64,000 nucleotides of DNA from Lunularia cruciata (Eukaryota; Streptophyta; Marchantiopsida; Lunulariales; Lunulariaceae), in contig OX419756.1 of NCBI GenBank assembly GCA_948567375.1, forward strand, positions 38,764,333-38,828,332, written 5' to 3'. Numbering within the stretch: the first letter of the stretch is position 1; each line of letters begins with the position of its first letter. The translations under genes and the position numbers were made by a program. The notes under the pieces are model-generated. The model made no database searches. It was not told the DNA's origin and saw only the letters and a program-made list of their open reading frames with translations. Shown in pieces: positions 11,259 through 23,100 of the stretch.

Positions 11259-12330
11259 ATGGATCCACAATTGTAGGAGTTGATGCAAGGAATGCAAGGG
11301 ATGTTGAATGAGCTTTGAGAAATTAAGATGACCATGGAGAAATTGAAAAATCAAGTACATGGTATTAAGAAGGATCAAGTAATGCAAGAAGAGGAGTCGT
11401 CTCAACCAACACCAACAATCAAAGTACCTAGAGAGTTATGCATGTCGATGACATTTGTTACTACAAATGAAAAAGACATGTAACATCGAGCCTTACAAAG
11501 GACAGTGTTCCATGGGAGGAGTGGAAAATTGGATTCCAAGAATGAATTTATACCTTTGATTGTTCACAATAGAGATCATTGATCATTCTGCATATGTGTT
11601 TGTGTGTGTGTACTTAGGTATTGGGTACTTTACTTGACCAATAAGTCCCTCACATGGTATGATGCTTGGGAACGATCATTGTTGGTAGAAAGAAGAGACG
11701 TCACTTGGACAGCCATGCAAGAAGGGTTGCTCAAGAATTTCCAATTTATGGATTCCATGCAAATGGGCCAAACCAGACACAAAGGGTTGAGTACATGGAG
11801 GTATTTCTTGATATACAGGTTACGGTAACCAATATGAGTCCAGCCAAAGCCCTTGACATTTCAAGAGAGGATTAAAAGAGCCGATTTACCAAGAGGTAAT
11901 GGTGAAAAATCCTTGTACTATTTTTGCATCCATTGCATATGCCCAAAAAAATAGTAGGGGTGCTTGGAAGAGGTGAAACAATAACACCAATGCAAAATTA
12001 TTGCACTGAGACACACTAATTTGGTGGACCAACATTTAATGGAATTGGGCAACATTTGGTTCCAAAATAGAGGAGCAAGACGTCTCTAAGGAGATTGGGA
12101 ACGGGTCAAAGAAAGGAGACAAGGAGTCCTACGGGGAGAAGGGGCTCAAGCAGAACAACAATGATGTTATAATTGTGACCAAATTAAGCACATAGCCATC
12201 AATTGTCATGCTTGTCATCTTAGAGGCCCTTGGTCTCCATACAAGCAACCCTTGAATCACATAGACAGACAAATTAAAGAGGAAGATATGGAAATTGCAT
12301 TAAAAAATGAAAATCACCAATAAATGTACC
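11259..12330 (+). pseudogene. Decayed gag of the full chromovirus
   Basis: The likely ancestral start is ATG at 11259 (MDPQL, then a stop at 11274), followed by a Gln/Met-rich helix to about 11400. The capsid-like part at about 11604-11875 is split over two frames (LTNKSLTWYDAWERSLLVER, then EYMEVFLDIQVTVTNMSP). An intact CCHC zinc knuckle (CYNCDQIKHIAINC) is at 12165-12206, followed by GPWSPYKQPLNHIDRQIKEE. In the living element this protein would package the RNA. Here several stops remove function. Confidence 0.8.
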
Positions 12331-12427
12331 TTGCTGCCTTATTGGCTTGGTGAAGAAGAGTAAAAGAGAGGGGAGGAAGAAGATGAGTATGCAAAGAAGG
12401 AGGAAGATAAATGCATAATTAATTGTT

Positions 12428-12649
12428 GTGAGTGGATTACTAGAGAAAAATCCAAAGAGAGTGTTGATAGACCCTAGGGCAATAGAGAATTTCTTATCTT
12501 GCTCTATTGCAATAAGATTGAGGATGGAACTAGAGAAAGATGAGAAAGGTGAAGTAGAGTTACCTAATGGTCAGACAAAGAGGATTAAGTCATTACCTAG
12601 AAAGGTAATACTTTCTATAGGAAGGTATCAAGAAGCAATCAAGTGGTAA
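12428..12649 (+). pseudogene. Decayed aspartic protease of the full chromovirus
   Basis: The frame contains VLIDPRAIENFLSCSIAIRL, the active-site loop with the catalytic Asp kept but DSG changed to DPR, followed by EVELPNGQTKRIKSL as in the other copies. It is 73 codons and lacks the full fold. Gag lies upstream and RT downstream. Confidence 0.7.
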
Positions 12650-12949
12650 GTGATATATGTAGCTTGTTATGATGCAATCTTAGGTATGCCATGGATGGAG
12701 CACTACAACCCCAACGGTGGATTGGAGAAAGAAAGTAGTGAAAACTAGTCAATGGAAGATCTTTGAGATTAAAGGAAGATCACAAAGGCAAGAGTTGTCT
12801 CTACATGTCATAAAGACCACATCTATTGGTAAGACAAATAGATGTTTTTTAACTTAATAAGAGAAGTCTAAAGTGCCCAACACGATAGATAAATTCCTAA
12901 GAAATCAAAAGATGTGGAAAGATATCTTGGAACTAGATCCAAGATGTCT

Positions 12950-13720
12950 TTCCAAATGAATTACTTGTAGGTTTACCACCAAAAAGGAGAGAAGATCATA
13001 AAATTGAGATACATCTTGGGAAGACACCTCCTTGTAAGGCCCCATATCAACTATCACCTCATAAGTTAGAGGAGTATAAGGCTCAAATCAAAGATATGTC
13101 ATAGAAGTGGTTGATCCAACCTAGCATATCACCATATGGGGCTCCTATATTGTTTGTGAAGAAGAAGAACGGAACAATGTGCATGTGCATTGACTACCAA
13201 GGACTGAATCAACAAATGGCAAAGAACAAATATCCATTAGCTTGCATAGATGACTTGTTTGATCAACTCAATGGGGCAAGGCATTTCATCAAACTTGATT
13301 TGTGGAGTAGTTACAACTAAATCAGGATTGTGAAAGAATACATACACAAAATGGCATTTCAAACAAGGTATGGTCACTTTAAGTACTTGGTGATGCCATT
13401 TGGCCTCACCAACACTCCAACCATTTCATGAGTTTGATGTATGACATATTTCATCCGTAATTGGATAAATCTATTATCATTTTCTTGATGACATCTTAGT
13501 CTACAATAGGATGCTAATAGAGCACAAGCAACATCTTTGCAAAGTCCTCTAGATTCCAAGATAAAATCAATTGTATGCCAAAATCTCAAAGTGCACGTTA
13601 TGAAAATCAGAAGTAGACCACTTAGGGCATAGAGCAAGTGTGGAGGGTATCCAAGTGTTAACAAAATAAAATAGAGGTCATTCAAAAATAGTGCTCTAGA
13701 AGATCAAACTCAACTCAAGA
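12950..13720 (+). pseudogene. Decayed reverse transcriptase of the full chromovirus
   Basis: The sequence runs through HKIEIHLGKTPPCKAPYQLS, a stop in the thumb-side linker, then 13111-13320 with [19 protein letters not shown] and [10 protein letters not shown], and [12 protein letters not shown]. The segment after it ([14 protein letters not shown]) is in frame to about 13410. The catalytic FLDD at about 13484-13495 is hit by a one-base deletion that shifts the frame inside the motif. Similarity continues to about 13700 (KISKC and the HLGHR block). This protein cannot be active. Confidence 0.8.
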
Positions 13721-13725
13721 GTTTC

Positions 13726-14690
13726 TTGGGATTGATGGGGTTTTATTGTCAATTTGTCATGGACTTCTCCAAGATTGCACAACCACTAAAAACACTATTG
13801 GGCAAGGGGAAGAGATGGATATGGGGAACCACACAAGAATTTGCCTTTCAAGAGTTGAAAGATGCATTACTACATGCACTAATTTTGGAATGGTATGACC
13901 CAAAATGTCCAATCAAGATGGTTATAGATGCATCAAGTGTAGCAATAAGAGTAGTCCTACAACAAGAATGGCAAGATGGATGGCACCCAATTGCATATTT
14001 CTCTTGTAAGTTGCTACTAATAGAATGCAACTATCACACCATTGAACAAGAAGAGTTGGTCATTGTCCTTGCAACCAAGTATTGGAAGCACTATCTGTGT
14101 AAAAGACCAAGACCAATGAGAGAAATAGGAGAATGAAGATCACATTAGGACACTTGAAATGTGGGTAAACTTTGAATGCATATCATGATTTTTGGCTCTT
14201 GTATTTATAGTGAGCATACAAGGCTCTTGGGGAGCTTCTCAAGAAGCTTCTTTGAGCAACTTTCTTGGAATGCAAGCCAAGTTAATTGAGAAGCTTCCTT
14301 CTAGAAGTCGCTTACTTGGCATGCAAGCTAAGCTAGTTGGAAGCTTCTAAGAGCTTTCTTCTAGAAGCTACCTACTTGGGGTGCAAGCTAAGCTAGCCGA
14401 GAAGCTTCCTAAGAAGCTTTTTAGATATCCCTAGAATATTCTAAGCTAATTTGTCTTATTTGCCTCTTCGTTGGCCTTACTAACTTTGTTGCTAAACTCC
14501 ATATTGTTACAATTTGGATGAGAAGGCATTTGTGGTAGGTATAGACCACAAAGCTCTAGTCTACCCCAAGACACAAAAGGATCTTTCTTATCAACAAATT
14601 TGGTGGGCAAAATGGAGACAAAAATTCAACATGACAATTAGATATATGGAAGGCAAGAAGCAACTTGCAAATGCATTCACCCTAATCCCT
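13726..14690 (+). pseudogene. RNase H domain split by a solo LTR
   Basis: Bases 13726-14097 read GFYCQFVMDFSKIAQPLKTL, then KMVIDASSVAIRVVLQQEW with the first catalytic Asp, and YHTIEQEELVIVLATKYWKH with the catalytic Glu. The frame is broken by the solo LTR at 14098-14511 and resumes at 14512 with LDEKAFVVGIDHKALVYPKT, carrying the next catalytic Asp. The two halves join in frame once the LTR and one copy of the 5-bp duplication are ignored. The region ends near 14690 with the KKQLANAF block. Confidence 0.85.
14098..14511 (-). mobile_element. Solo LTR of the GAAGCTTC-rich family, copy 3, nested
   Basis: A 414-bp solo LTR sits inside the RNase H region of the chromovirus, flanked by ATCTG (14093-14097) and ATTTG (14512-14516), a 5-bp target-site duplication with one mismatch. 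On the minus strand it begins TGTAACAATATGGAG and ends TGGTCTTTTACA. The TATA box TATAAATA lies at 14219-14212. U3 holds degenerate GAAGCTTC repeats, less perfect than in copy 2. The insertion postdates the host element. Confidence 0.92.
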
Positions 14691-14769
14691 ATGGCAAAAA
14701 ATTTGGTGGTGGAAATCAAGATGAACCCTAAATTCTGGCCCAAGATTCTTGCTGCTACAAAGATTGATC

Positions 14770-15700
14770 CATAGATTGTAGGTGCTCAATCATCCAAAGG
14801 CATCACTAGCATCCAAGGACTCACCTTTTGTGATGGTAGGTTGTGGATCCCAGATGATACAAATCTAATAACCAACATCCTAACAAAATGTCATGATTTT
14901 GCTATTGCAGGTCATGTTGGAATAGACAAGATCTTGGATGCAGTCAAACACCATTACTATTGGCCCAAGATGAGCAACAATGTGATGGAATATTTCTGGA
15001 GTTGCCTACTTTGTCAACAAAATAAAGCTTCTAATCAAGCTCCCACATGACTCCTCCAACCTTTCTCCACTCCTACACAACATTGGGAACATATAAGCAT
15101 GGATCTGGTTTGTGAATTACCCAAGACCACCTTTGGGTTTGATTCCATTGTAGTCTTTGTTGATAGACTCAGCAAAATGATTCATGTATGTCCTACCACC
15201 AAGCATGTGATTGCCTTGCAACTTGCTCAATTTTACTAAGATGCAGTCTGTTCCCATCATGGCTTGTCTCAAGTGCTCATCACAAATAGATGCACTCAAT
15301 TCACTAGTTTGTTTTAGAGAACACTTCTTGGGTTCTTTGAAACCAAATTGGCTATATCCATAGCTTACCATCCACAGATTGATGGACAAACAAAGGGGGG
15401 AAATTGCACTATCAAGGACATGCTTTGGGGTTTTACTTTGGATGAGCAAGAGAGCTAGGACACCTTACTCCCATTGGTGGAATTTGCTTACAAAAATTCA
15501 ATGAATACCTCCACACAAGTCACACCATTGTTCCTCATGTATGGAGATCATCCTTTCACACCTTCAAGTTTGATGAAGTTCCATCCGGTGGCTACCAAGG
15601 TTGACATTGTCAACACTTTTGTTTCTAGAATCCAACACGGGCTGGAGCATGCCAAGCACAGGTTTCAGATTGCCCAAAATTGGAGAAGCACTATGTAGAT
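14770..15700 (+). pseudogene. Decayed integrase of the full chromovirus
   Basis: The zinc domain at 14841-15050 is open and reads KCHDFAIAGHVGIDKILDAV, YYWPKMSNNV and CLLCQQNKAS, keeping both His and both Cys of HHCC. The core from about 15090 keeps the first Asp (ISMDLVCELP). The second is mutated (VLITNRCTQF, Asp to Asn) and the Glu is replaced (GQTKGGNC). Stops occur at about 15238 and 15316. The open stretch 15474-15698 covers the end of the core (LLPLVEFAYKNSMNTSTQVT). Confidence 0.82.
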
Positions 15701-15709
15701 GCACACCGC

Positions 15710-16175
15710 CAACACATGGAGTTCAATGTGGGAGATAAAGTCTAGTTGTCAACCACCAACCTCAAGTTAGTTGGTCCTCATAAGCTCAGACCTTGTTATA
15801 TTAGACCTTTCTCCATCCTTCATTGCATAGGCGCCATGGCCTATCACCTCAAGCTTCCACCACATATGAATATCCACTTGGTGTCTCATGTTTGCTTATT
15901 ATGCCAATATGCTCCTTGGCCTACCCCACTTCTCTTCCATCCAAGAAAGTTGACCTTGTCCAACCTTGGTTGATGACACAAAGGAGTATGAAGTTGAATG
16001 CATTCTCCAAAAGCACATTTGGAGTACTTGCCATCTATGTGTGGAATACCTAGTACATTGGAAAGGTTACCCCTTGTATGAGGAAACATGGGAGCCAGCC
16101 GCCAACTTGACCCAAGCACTAGTGTTAGTGAAATATTTTGAGCAACAACTTAGCAACGAAGACGTTGCATCTTAA
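15710..16175 (+). pseudogene. Integrase C-terminal domain and chromodomain
   Basis: Bases 15746-15930 read TTNLKLVGPHKLRPCYIRPF and NIHLVSHVCLL, the GPY/F-type C-terminal domain of gypsy integrases. Bases 15966-16175 read EYEVECILQKH, VEYLVHWKGYPLYEETWEP and a closing helix to DVASstop, a chromodomain with Tyr, Trp and Tyr/Trp residues at the positions that form the methyl-lysine cage. In chromoviruses this domain directs insertion toward heterochromatin marks. This piece is open, although the pol upstream is broken. Confidence 0.85.
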
Positions 16176-16186
16176 AAGGAGAGAGG
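16174..16186 (+). other. Polypurine tract
   Basis: AAAAGGAGAGAGG lies two bases upstream of the 3' LTR start at 16189, directly after the end of the pol frame. It is the expected plus-strand DNA primer site and matches the tracts at 4495-4506 and 38961-38973. Confidence 0.8.
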
Positions 16187-16188
16187 TT

Positions 16189-16947
16189 TGTAATACTAAT
16201 AGTTAGATAGATGATCTAGAGATGAAATTTGGTTTGGTAACATCTGGAAGGATTTTATACATGATGGGCTAAGTAGATCACATAGGGGTATCACCAAAAG
16301 AGTACTTCTACTAATAGGCCAAAAACCCAAATATGCTTGGAAACTTTAGAATCAATAGCTAGGCATATGATCTAAAGGTGAAACTTGGGGTAGTGACATT
16401 TGGAAGGATGTTATACATGATGGAGAACATAGATCAGATAGAGTTCGTATCAAAAGAGTACTTTTACTAATAAGGAAAAAGCCAAAATAGTCTTGAAAAC
16501 TTGAGGCAAATTTTGGAGGCCTAAATGATTGAATGAGGCCTCAAAAATGTGCATATTCCTCCCTCCATAGAGGAGAGGCTGTCCTTCCCCCTCTCCCTCT
16601 AGTTTGTCTCACCAAGAGATTTCCAATGATATCTCATCCACATGATTTTGAGATTTTTACAACGAGATTCCAAAAAAGATTCACTCCAATCAAAGCCTAT
16701 TTGACCTACCAAATTGGACCAAGACTGACATGTCACCCATCCAAGCAAGTTATCTAAGGGGGGAGCTTGTTGATAGGTCACCTATCCATTTACCTAATCC
16801 TACGGTAGAGCTTCTTTGGGGGAGATCCTGTTTGGCTATATAATAAAGAGAAGGTGCTAGTTTGGAGCATCGGAGGATTGAGTGTAAAATGTGTGTTTTC
16901 TCTCTTATATCTCTCTTGAAAAATTCTCTTGTCCTCAAAGCATTACA
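16189..16947 (+). repeat. 3' LTR (long type) of the full chromovirus
   Basis: It starts TGTAATACTAATAG and ends AAAGCATTACA. The tandem 156-157-bp U3 units start at 16196 and 16353. A TATA box (TATATAATAA) lies at 16837-16846. It aligns along its whole length with the LTR at 9913-10661. Confidence 0.9.
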
Positions 16948-17199
16948 CTTGGTCAATAATTGATTGATATCTAAGGATTGGGGTTGATTAAGCTATCAAA
17001 ATTTGCAATGATTTAGAAAAGGCACAACTAGTTATTATAAAAAATTTACTTGGTCTATGGAGAGTGAGAGTTAATGCAACAAGTTCTACTAAAATATTAT
17101 CATAAGCTCAATATAATATTTTATTTACAATTATGATTAAATATCAATTCTCCCATTTTTGTGACTATGATTGAAACTTTTAGGTTGTTAGAGTGTTTG
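16948..17199. other. Interval without recognisable feature
   Basis: A short AT-rich gap between the full element and the next solo LTR. No gene seen. Confidence 0.5.
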
Positions 17200-17928
17200 T
17201 GTAATACTCATAAGACAAGAAAACTCTTCAAGAGAGAACAAAAATTTTACACTCAATCCTTTGATGCCCCAAAGGAGCACTTTCTCTTTGTTATATAGCA
17301 AAGAGGATCCACTCAAAGGAAGCTCCACCCTTGGATCAGATACATGGATTGGTGAACTGACAGTGAGCTCTATCCTTGGATTAGTTGTTTGGATGGGTGA
17401 TATGTCAGTCCTTTCCCTTTCTAGTTATTCAAATTGGTTTGACTAAAGGGAATTTTAGAGAACCTTTTTGTAGGAAGCTTAGAATTGCATGGGTAAGGTA
17501 ACATTGGAAAGCTCTCAATGGGGGGAGAAGGAAAGCCTTTGTCCCTTGAAGGAGGAGGAATATATTTCTATTTTTAGGCCTAATCCATCCGTTTAGGCCT
17601 CTAAAATGGCTTTAAAGTTTTCAAACTATTTTTGGCTTCTGCCCTATTTAACACAAGTGCTCTTTAGATGATACCTTTATCTGATCTACGTTCTCCACCA
17701 TGTGTAACATCCTTCTAGATTTCACCACCCAAGTTTCATCTCTAGATCATATGCCTATCTATTGATTCTAAAGTTTCCAAGCACATCTCTATTTTTGGCC
17801 TATTAGTAGAAATATTCTTTTGATGATACCTCTAGCTTATCTACTTAGACCTTCATGTATAACATCCTTACAAATGTTACCAAACCAAATTTCATCTCTA
17901 GATCTTGTGTCTAGCTATTGGTATTACA
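17200..17928 (-). mobile_element. Solo LTR (long type) of the chromovirus family
   Basis: On the minus strand it starts TGTAATACCAATAGCTAG and ends GTCTTATGAGTATTACA. It is 729 bp with two U3 units. The flanks are GTTTG (17195-17199) and ATTTG (17929-17933), a 5-bp target-site duplication with one mismatch. No primer-binding site or polypurine tract lies next to it, so it is a solo LTR formed by recombination. Confidence 0.85.
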
Positions 17929-18730
17929 ATTTGTGAGAATAATATGTTCCTCTTATCCAAGAATCTTGAGAAGGTTTCCAAGAACCAGGAGCAAACCATG
18001 AATTAGGGATTTCAAAATTAGGGTGGAAATTACCCCTAAAAAAATGGCCAAGTTTGAGATCTTGTCTAAGGAGCTGTAGTAGTCAATTTATGGCTTGCTT
18101 TATACCATTGGAAAGCATATCTCATAGGCTTTACATTGAGTTTTAGATCATTTGAGCTAGAGCAATACAAAAACATTATTTCTTATCTGAGTTGCATAAA
18201 ATTTTCCCAATTCAAAACATCATAGAATTTTCCCACTTGGAGTACAAATTGGATTGAAAGTTGGAGTAAAAATTGGAAGAAACTTGGAATAAAGAATGAA
18301 ATCAGCTTGAGGATACAGCAAGAGGCTTTGAAAGGATTTCTACCAAAAAGCATAAAGAGTTATTAATTGAATTCTTATGATTGGATCATCTCCATGCTTG
18401 CATGCTTGTTTGTACACATGGTTTGCTTGAATTGGTGTGCATGCATTGCACTTGGGTTCTTTCCACTTGGAGTGCTATGTATTTCTCCTTTGGAATACTA
18501 GAAGTGATGACCAACAAACCAAGAATGTGTGTTATGATGATAGGCTAGGTTTCCATTCTTGCATAACCTCTAGAAGGAATATTAGAAACAAGAGTGGAAG
18601 GTTCCAATGGTTGGGTAACATGCACGTTCAGACTTGTAGTGATAAATTTATGTACAACCTCTGATCCATAAACTCCATAGCTAGGCACCTTATGTGTTCC
18701 CAAAGAGAGAAAGGCAAAGTACATTACCAT
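17929..18730. other. Interval without recognisable gene
   Basis: This sequence lies between the solo LTR and the gag-start remnant of the interrupted element. It contains no ORF I recognise. A frame at 18437-18664 has no family match. Confidence 0.4.
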
Positions 18731-19567
18731 TGGTATTGGGTTTTGGGATGAATCCCTTTCTTGCATTACCCATTACCTTGATGGTATAAACTTGACTTTG
18801 CACTGCCTCCATTGTCATCTTGATCTCCCAAAACTTTTTCAACATCCCTTACATTCTTTGTATTCCTTGCATTAGATCTTGTAATTACAGCCTTATGATT
18901 TATACACAACAAATGCTCAATTGTTACTTTCCATTTCAACTAGAGGGTTGATATGATCAGTTGGGAGGCTCTATAATTTATTCACACAACAAATGCTCAA
19001 TTTTTACTTTCTATTTTAATTAGAGGGTTAATATGATCACTCAAGGGGCAGAATTGATAATTGGTACTACCATAAGGGCCTTAGAGATTTGTCACTTGTT
19101 TATAACATTCCTCGCCAAAATTGTGAACTATAAAATCCTTAAATATCACTTTCAATCTAACTACATAATGGATTTCTACTTGAGTGTTGAAAGGGAGAGG
19201 ATTTGGTTTATTCAGATCCATTACATCATAATGTAATATAGATTGTCAAATCACACTCCTTATTATATATCACTGCAAGTAAAAGATTTGCAAATTCATC
19301 ACTATGTCCATGAACTCTACTCAAAAATGGTAAACAAAATATACCCTCACTTGCTAATGTTAGATGTAAAAAATCTTGATGTGTAATAGATTCAAGAATG
19401 GAAATTAGTGTCCTCTAAGAGCCTCCATCCCATTCTTTCTCTAAAATATCCCAATCTATAAACTTCACTATTGTTTCTCCACTCAAAATTACTTAGTTTC
19501 AATAGCCCTCATTCCTCCAAGAGAAGCAATCCATTGTCTTGGATTAAAACACTTGCTCTAATACTAT
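18730..19567 (-). pseudogene. 5' leader and gag start of the interrupted element
   Basis: On the minus strand, about 18900-18735 matches the gag start of the other copies (LQELMQGMQGMLNEL, then KMTMEKL and MQERDSSQNPIP, compare MQEEESSQ at 11385). Upstream (18901-19567) is the untranslated leader. Similarity to the family stops close to 18730, exactly where the remnant at 7860-8790 would have to continue. Confidence 0.65.
19555..19566 (-). other. Primer-binding site, tRNA-iMet type
   Basis: The minus strand reads TAGTATTAGAGC one base after the LTR end at 19568, matching the plant consensus TGGTATCAGAGC at 10 of 12 positions and the site at 10663-10674. It proves that the LTR at 19568-20113 is a 5' LTR whose internal domain extends to lower coordinates. 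Confidence 0.8.
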
Positions 19568-20113
19568 TGTAATGTTGTGGGTACAAGAGAACCACCAAGA
19601 GAAAGATAAGAGAAGAAACAATAAACTTTGTCCTTTAATACTCTAATGCCCCCAAGGAGCAAATTGTCTTTATAATATGACAAAGAAGATCCACTCAAAA
19701 GGAACTGCACCTATAGATCAAATCCATAGATTGGTGATATGTTAGCAAGCTCCACCCTTAGATTAATTGCCCTTAGATCCTTGTCGTATATAGGTTTTCA
19801 AACAAGTTATAAGGAATCTTTGGGGAATCTTCTTGTAGGAAGCTCATAACAACATGGGTGAGGTACCATTGGAAAACTCTAGATGAGATACAAAAGGTAA
19901 GATGAAATTCTTTTTGGAGGTCTAATTCACCCATTTAGGCCTCCAAATTTTTCTCTAAAGCTTTTAGGGTGTTTATGGCCTTTGCATTATTAGTGGAAGT
20001 ACTCTTTTGATGAAACCTTTATTTTATCTACTTAGATCATCATATCTAACATCCTTTCAGATATCACCAACCTAATTTCCATCTCTAGAATATATCTAGC
20101 TAATTGTGTTACA
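19568..20113 (-). repeat. 5' LTR of the interrupted minus-strand chromovirus (short type)
   Basis: On the minus strand it starts TGTAACACAATTAGCTAG and ends CCCACAACATTACA. It is 546 bp with a single U3 unit, like the LTR at 3932-4491. It shares private wording with it (AATTAGCTAGA, TTTTGAGTGGATC) not found in the long LTRs. Confidence 0.82.
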
Positions 20114-23100
20114 CATTGGTTTTGTGGTTTGTGAGGTGGGTTATACTTTTATGTATTAATATTATTTATAATTTGGATTTTGAACATGGTTAACATGGTT
20201 ACATAAAGTTCTAAATAACAATTGTTAGAAGCATATCATTCTCTATACAATATAACAATTGTTAGAAGCATATCATCCTCTTATTGGACTTGATGGTCAT
20301 ATTTTTAGCTCAAAGTGTCTTTTGATTGCATGGTATTGTATAACATAGCATTTTATGGTACTTTGACATATCTTGCACTAACATATTTTGTGCTTTTTAT
20401 GCAAGAATGCCATGCTTAAGCCATGTAAGGTACTTTTCATTTACATTTCCATATCTTGCACCTTGCACAAAATTGACATGGGATTGTTGTTTGTGCATGA
20501 GGATGCAATTTGATAACACGTGGATAGTGAAGAAATGGTTCACAAAAGTGGAGGAACAATTGCAAAACCATTAATTTTAGAATTCCTTTTGCACACCGCC
20601 AACCCCATTAAATGTATATTTGAAAATTAAAGGTTTTTGGTGTTATTTTTCTGAATTTTGTAGGTTTAGCATCATTTATGTAAATTTTACTTATTACATA
20701 CAAGAAATATGTTTTTAATCCTTGTTCCCATTAGGGATAGCATACTTTTTACGTTAGCTTTTTTAGTCTTTGCACACCAAAAAATAGTTATTTTGTGGAA
20801 TTTTGACATCTATCTTATATACCTCATACAAATTTTTTAATAGGAGTATATTATTTTTATCTTTGCCACCAATATATTTTATTAGTTATATTTTTTATTG
20901 AGAAGTTCAAACAAGTTTATATTGTGAATAAGTCCATGACGAGCAATAAAGATAACGTCTAGCTTAGGAATTCTTGAATGAGATTGTTTAATGCAATGAT
21001 AACCTCTCTTAATGATCTTTAGACTATCTTTAACTAGCCTTCATCTCTACCAACCAAGCATACTTATCACCCATTTTATGTATTATCTTGAATTTTTACG
21101 CACAAATGATTGAAATATGTTGCAGAAAGTAAATTTATGTGTTATGAAGAGTAGATCTAGTTCATTATATTGAACTACTTGACAAGAATAAATAATAATC
21201 AACTATTCTTATGAAAATATGTGCATTTATATCATACAACATGGAAAGCATGCTTAAAGATAAAAGTCTTCACCATAACTTTAGCTTTACAAGCAGGTGC
21301 TTGTTTGGTCTTGAACCCTTATTACATACTTATCTTTGAGAAAGTGTTATTTAGTTCATAGATTTGTACATGAGAATATTGAGTGTAATGAAATGGATAT
21401 TATTAAATATAGAATAATTCCAAATACAATTGAATTTATTGAAGAAAAACTTGACATAGAATTTTAGTTACTAATTGTAAGTGAAAACCATGAATAAAAT
21501 TTCATGCAAGATTTAAGAAATTTATATCAACATGGGAAAAGCTCAAAGTCTTCTAATCCTCCTCCTTGATTCATCAATGTCCAAATTACCAACTTGATCC
21601 TAAGTCAACTTTGTTCTACATCTCAATGTCATCGTGTACTCCCCACATGCAAATATAAGTTTGAGAAATCATCAAAATACAGTTCTAGAGGGCCAATTTA
21701 TCCAAATTATAGTATTTATCCTTTATCTTAGCCCAATGACAAGGTCTTGGATTTTATGGTACTTGGTGTCACTTAATACTCCCACTCATTTGTAGTTTGA
21801 AATTGCATGATTTAGTTGATTCAAATCCACCCAAAACAATCCAAAAGTAAAAATATCAAACTCAATATATAGAGGATTTAGCTTTGTCTTGATTATAGTT
21901 TAAGATCCTTATGTGCTATGCATGCCAAATCTCTTGAGCATAATATATTTCTTTTGAATACTTTAGTTAACACCCAAATAACTCATTCTAAGGAGGTACT
22001 TAAAGTTAGTAGAAGTATAGTTATATTTATACCAAAAAAGAAGTTTTCAATACCTTTTATCTCACTATAAGTATTTTATAAACCATTAAATTCAACAATA
22101 TAAAGTATTGTTTAGCTAAGTAATTGGTAAGGAAGTGTACAATTATCATATTACAGAAAATAGGCAAAAATTATCATGGAGTAATGGGTTATTGGATGAT
22201 AGATTTGGATATGCTCTTTGACTCACAATTTCCACAATATGTGGTAGTAAATAAAAATGAACCAGAAAACATAGGCAAAAAGCTTTAAGATTTTTAAATA
22301 GTACCTAAGTTTTCTACCAATAATACAAATGTTGACTAGATTTTCATCTTAATAAGATTTAGATAATTAAATTATAATATTCTCTATAGTGTTTTAGAAA
22401 GAAATAGATAAGCTTCTTTCACTCATTGTTTTCATTTGCACTTTCTTCTTCTTTGGATCTCTTTCAAATTTTGTATTAATCTTTACCAAATTTATTATTT
22501 TCAAAGATAAAAATTTAAGTTATTCCACTTTTCTTTTATTGATATTCTTATTTATTATGTTAGCTTTTTTCTTTACCTAACTAATTTTGAGTTAAAGATG
22601 CAAAAACTCACACTTTTCATTGTCTCTTCTTCACTCATATTTATGAAATTTGCAAAGTTCACACAATGGACCAAAAGTAAAATAATATTTGATAAGGAGA
22701 TGCTTTAGCAATTACATCTACTCATATCATGTGGGTTTCCTTGAGAATAAATTGACATAGGGAAGTTTGCCTTAATCTTGAATTTGTATTAATTTTATGA
22801 ATAATGAAGTTGAGTATGAGAATTTAAGATGGTTGGCCTTTTGGAGTATCAAGTTGATACCTTGGAGTGATTGATGGTACAATAAAGAAGGAAATTTTAT
22901 TTTCTCTAAAAGATAACAAGTTAGCTTTTTTTACTTTGTTATGGAATTATTGATAATCTAGTGAGTGTCATTTATTAAATCAATATAATATCAATATAAC
23001 TACAAAATTGTGTTTTTAAATCAATATAATATAAATATAATTAAAAAAATTGTGTTTTTTCAAGGTTTCACTTATTACTTCCTTAACATTTTGCATGCTT

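Larger units (their letters stand above)
9913..16947 (+). mobile_element. Full-length Ty3/gypsy chromovirus with both LTRs
   Basis: A 749-bp 5' LTR (9913-10661), a primer-binding site (10663-10674), decayed gag, protease, RT, RNase H, integrase and chromodomain in that order, a polypurine tract and a 759-bp 3' LTR (16189-16947) make a complete element of about 7.0 kb. Without the nested solo LTR at 14098-14511 it was about 6.6 kb. By eye the two LTRs match at roughly 90 percent of positions, so the insertion is old. No clear 5-bp target-site duplication remains (CCTAT and CTTGG). All coding domains carry stops or frameshifts, so it is not autonomous. Confidence 0.92.
3932..20113 (-). mobile_element. 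Interrupted minus-strand chromovirus, two ends of one element
   Basis: A short-type LTR at each end (3932-4491 and 19568-20113), a polypurine tract beside the left LTR and a primer-binding site beside the right LTR define a minus-strand Ty3/gypsy element. The five bases outside are CATTA (3927-3931) and CATTG (20114-20118), a near-perfect target-site duplication. Left-hand gag-pol remnants run from 4492 to about 8790, and gag-start remnants run from about 18730 to 19567. The two meet at the same point of gag when compared with the other copies. About 10 kb between them (8790-18730) is therefore later insertion, including the full element at 9913-16947 and the solo LTR at 17200-17928. The alternative is two separate truncated elements of the same subfamily. 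Confidence 0.65.

Noticed and set aside
9908..16952. Target-site duplication for the full chromovirus
   Set aside because: CCTAT and CTTGG do not match well enough. It may have been lost by mutation.
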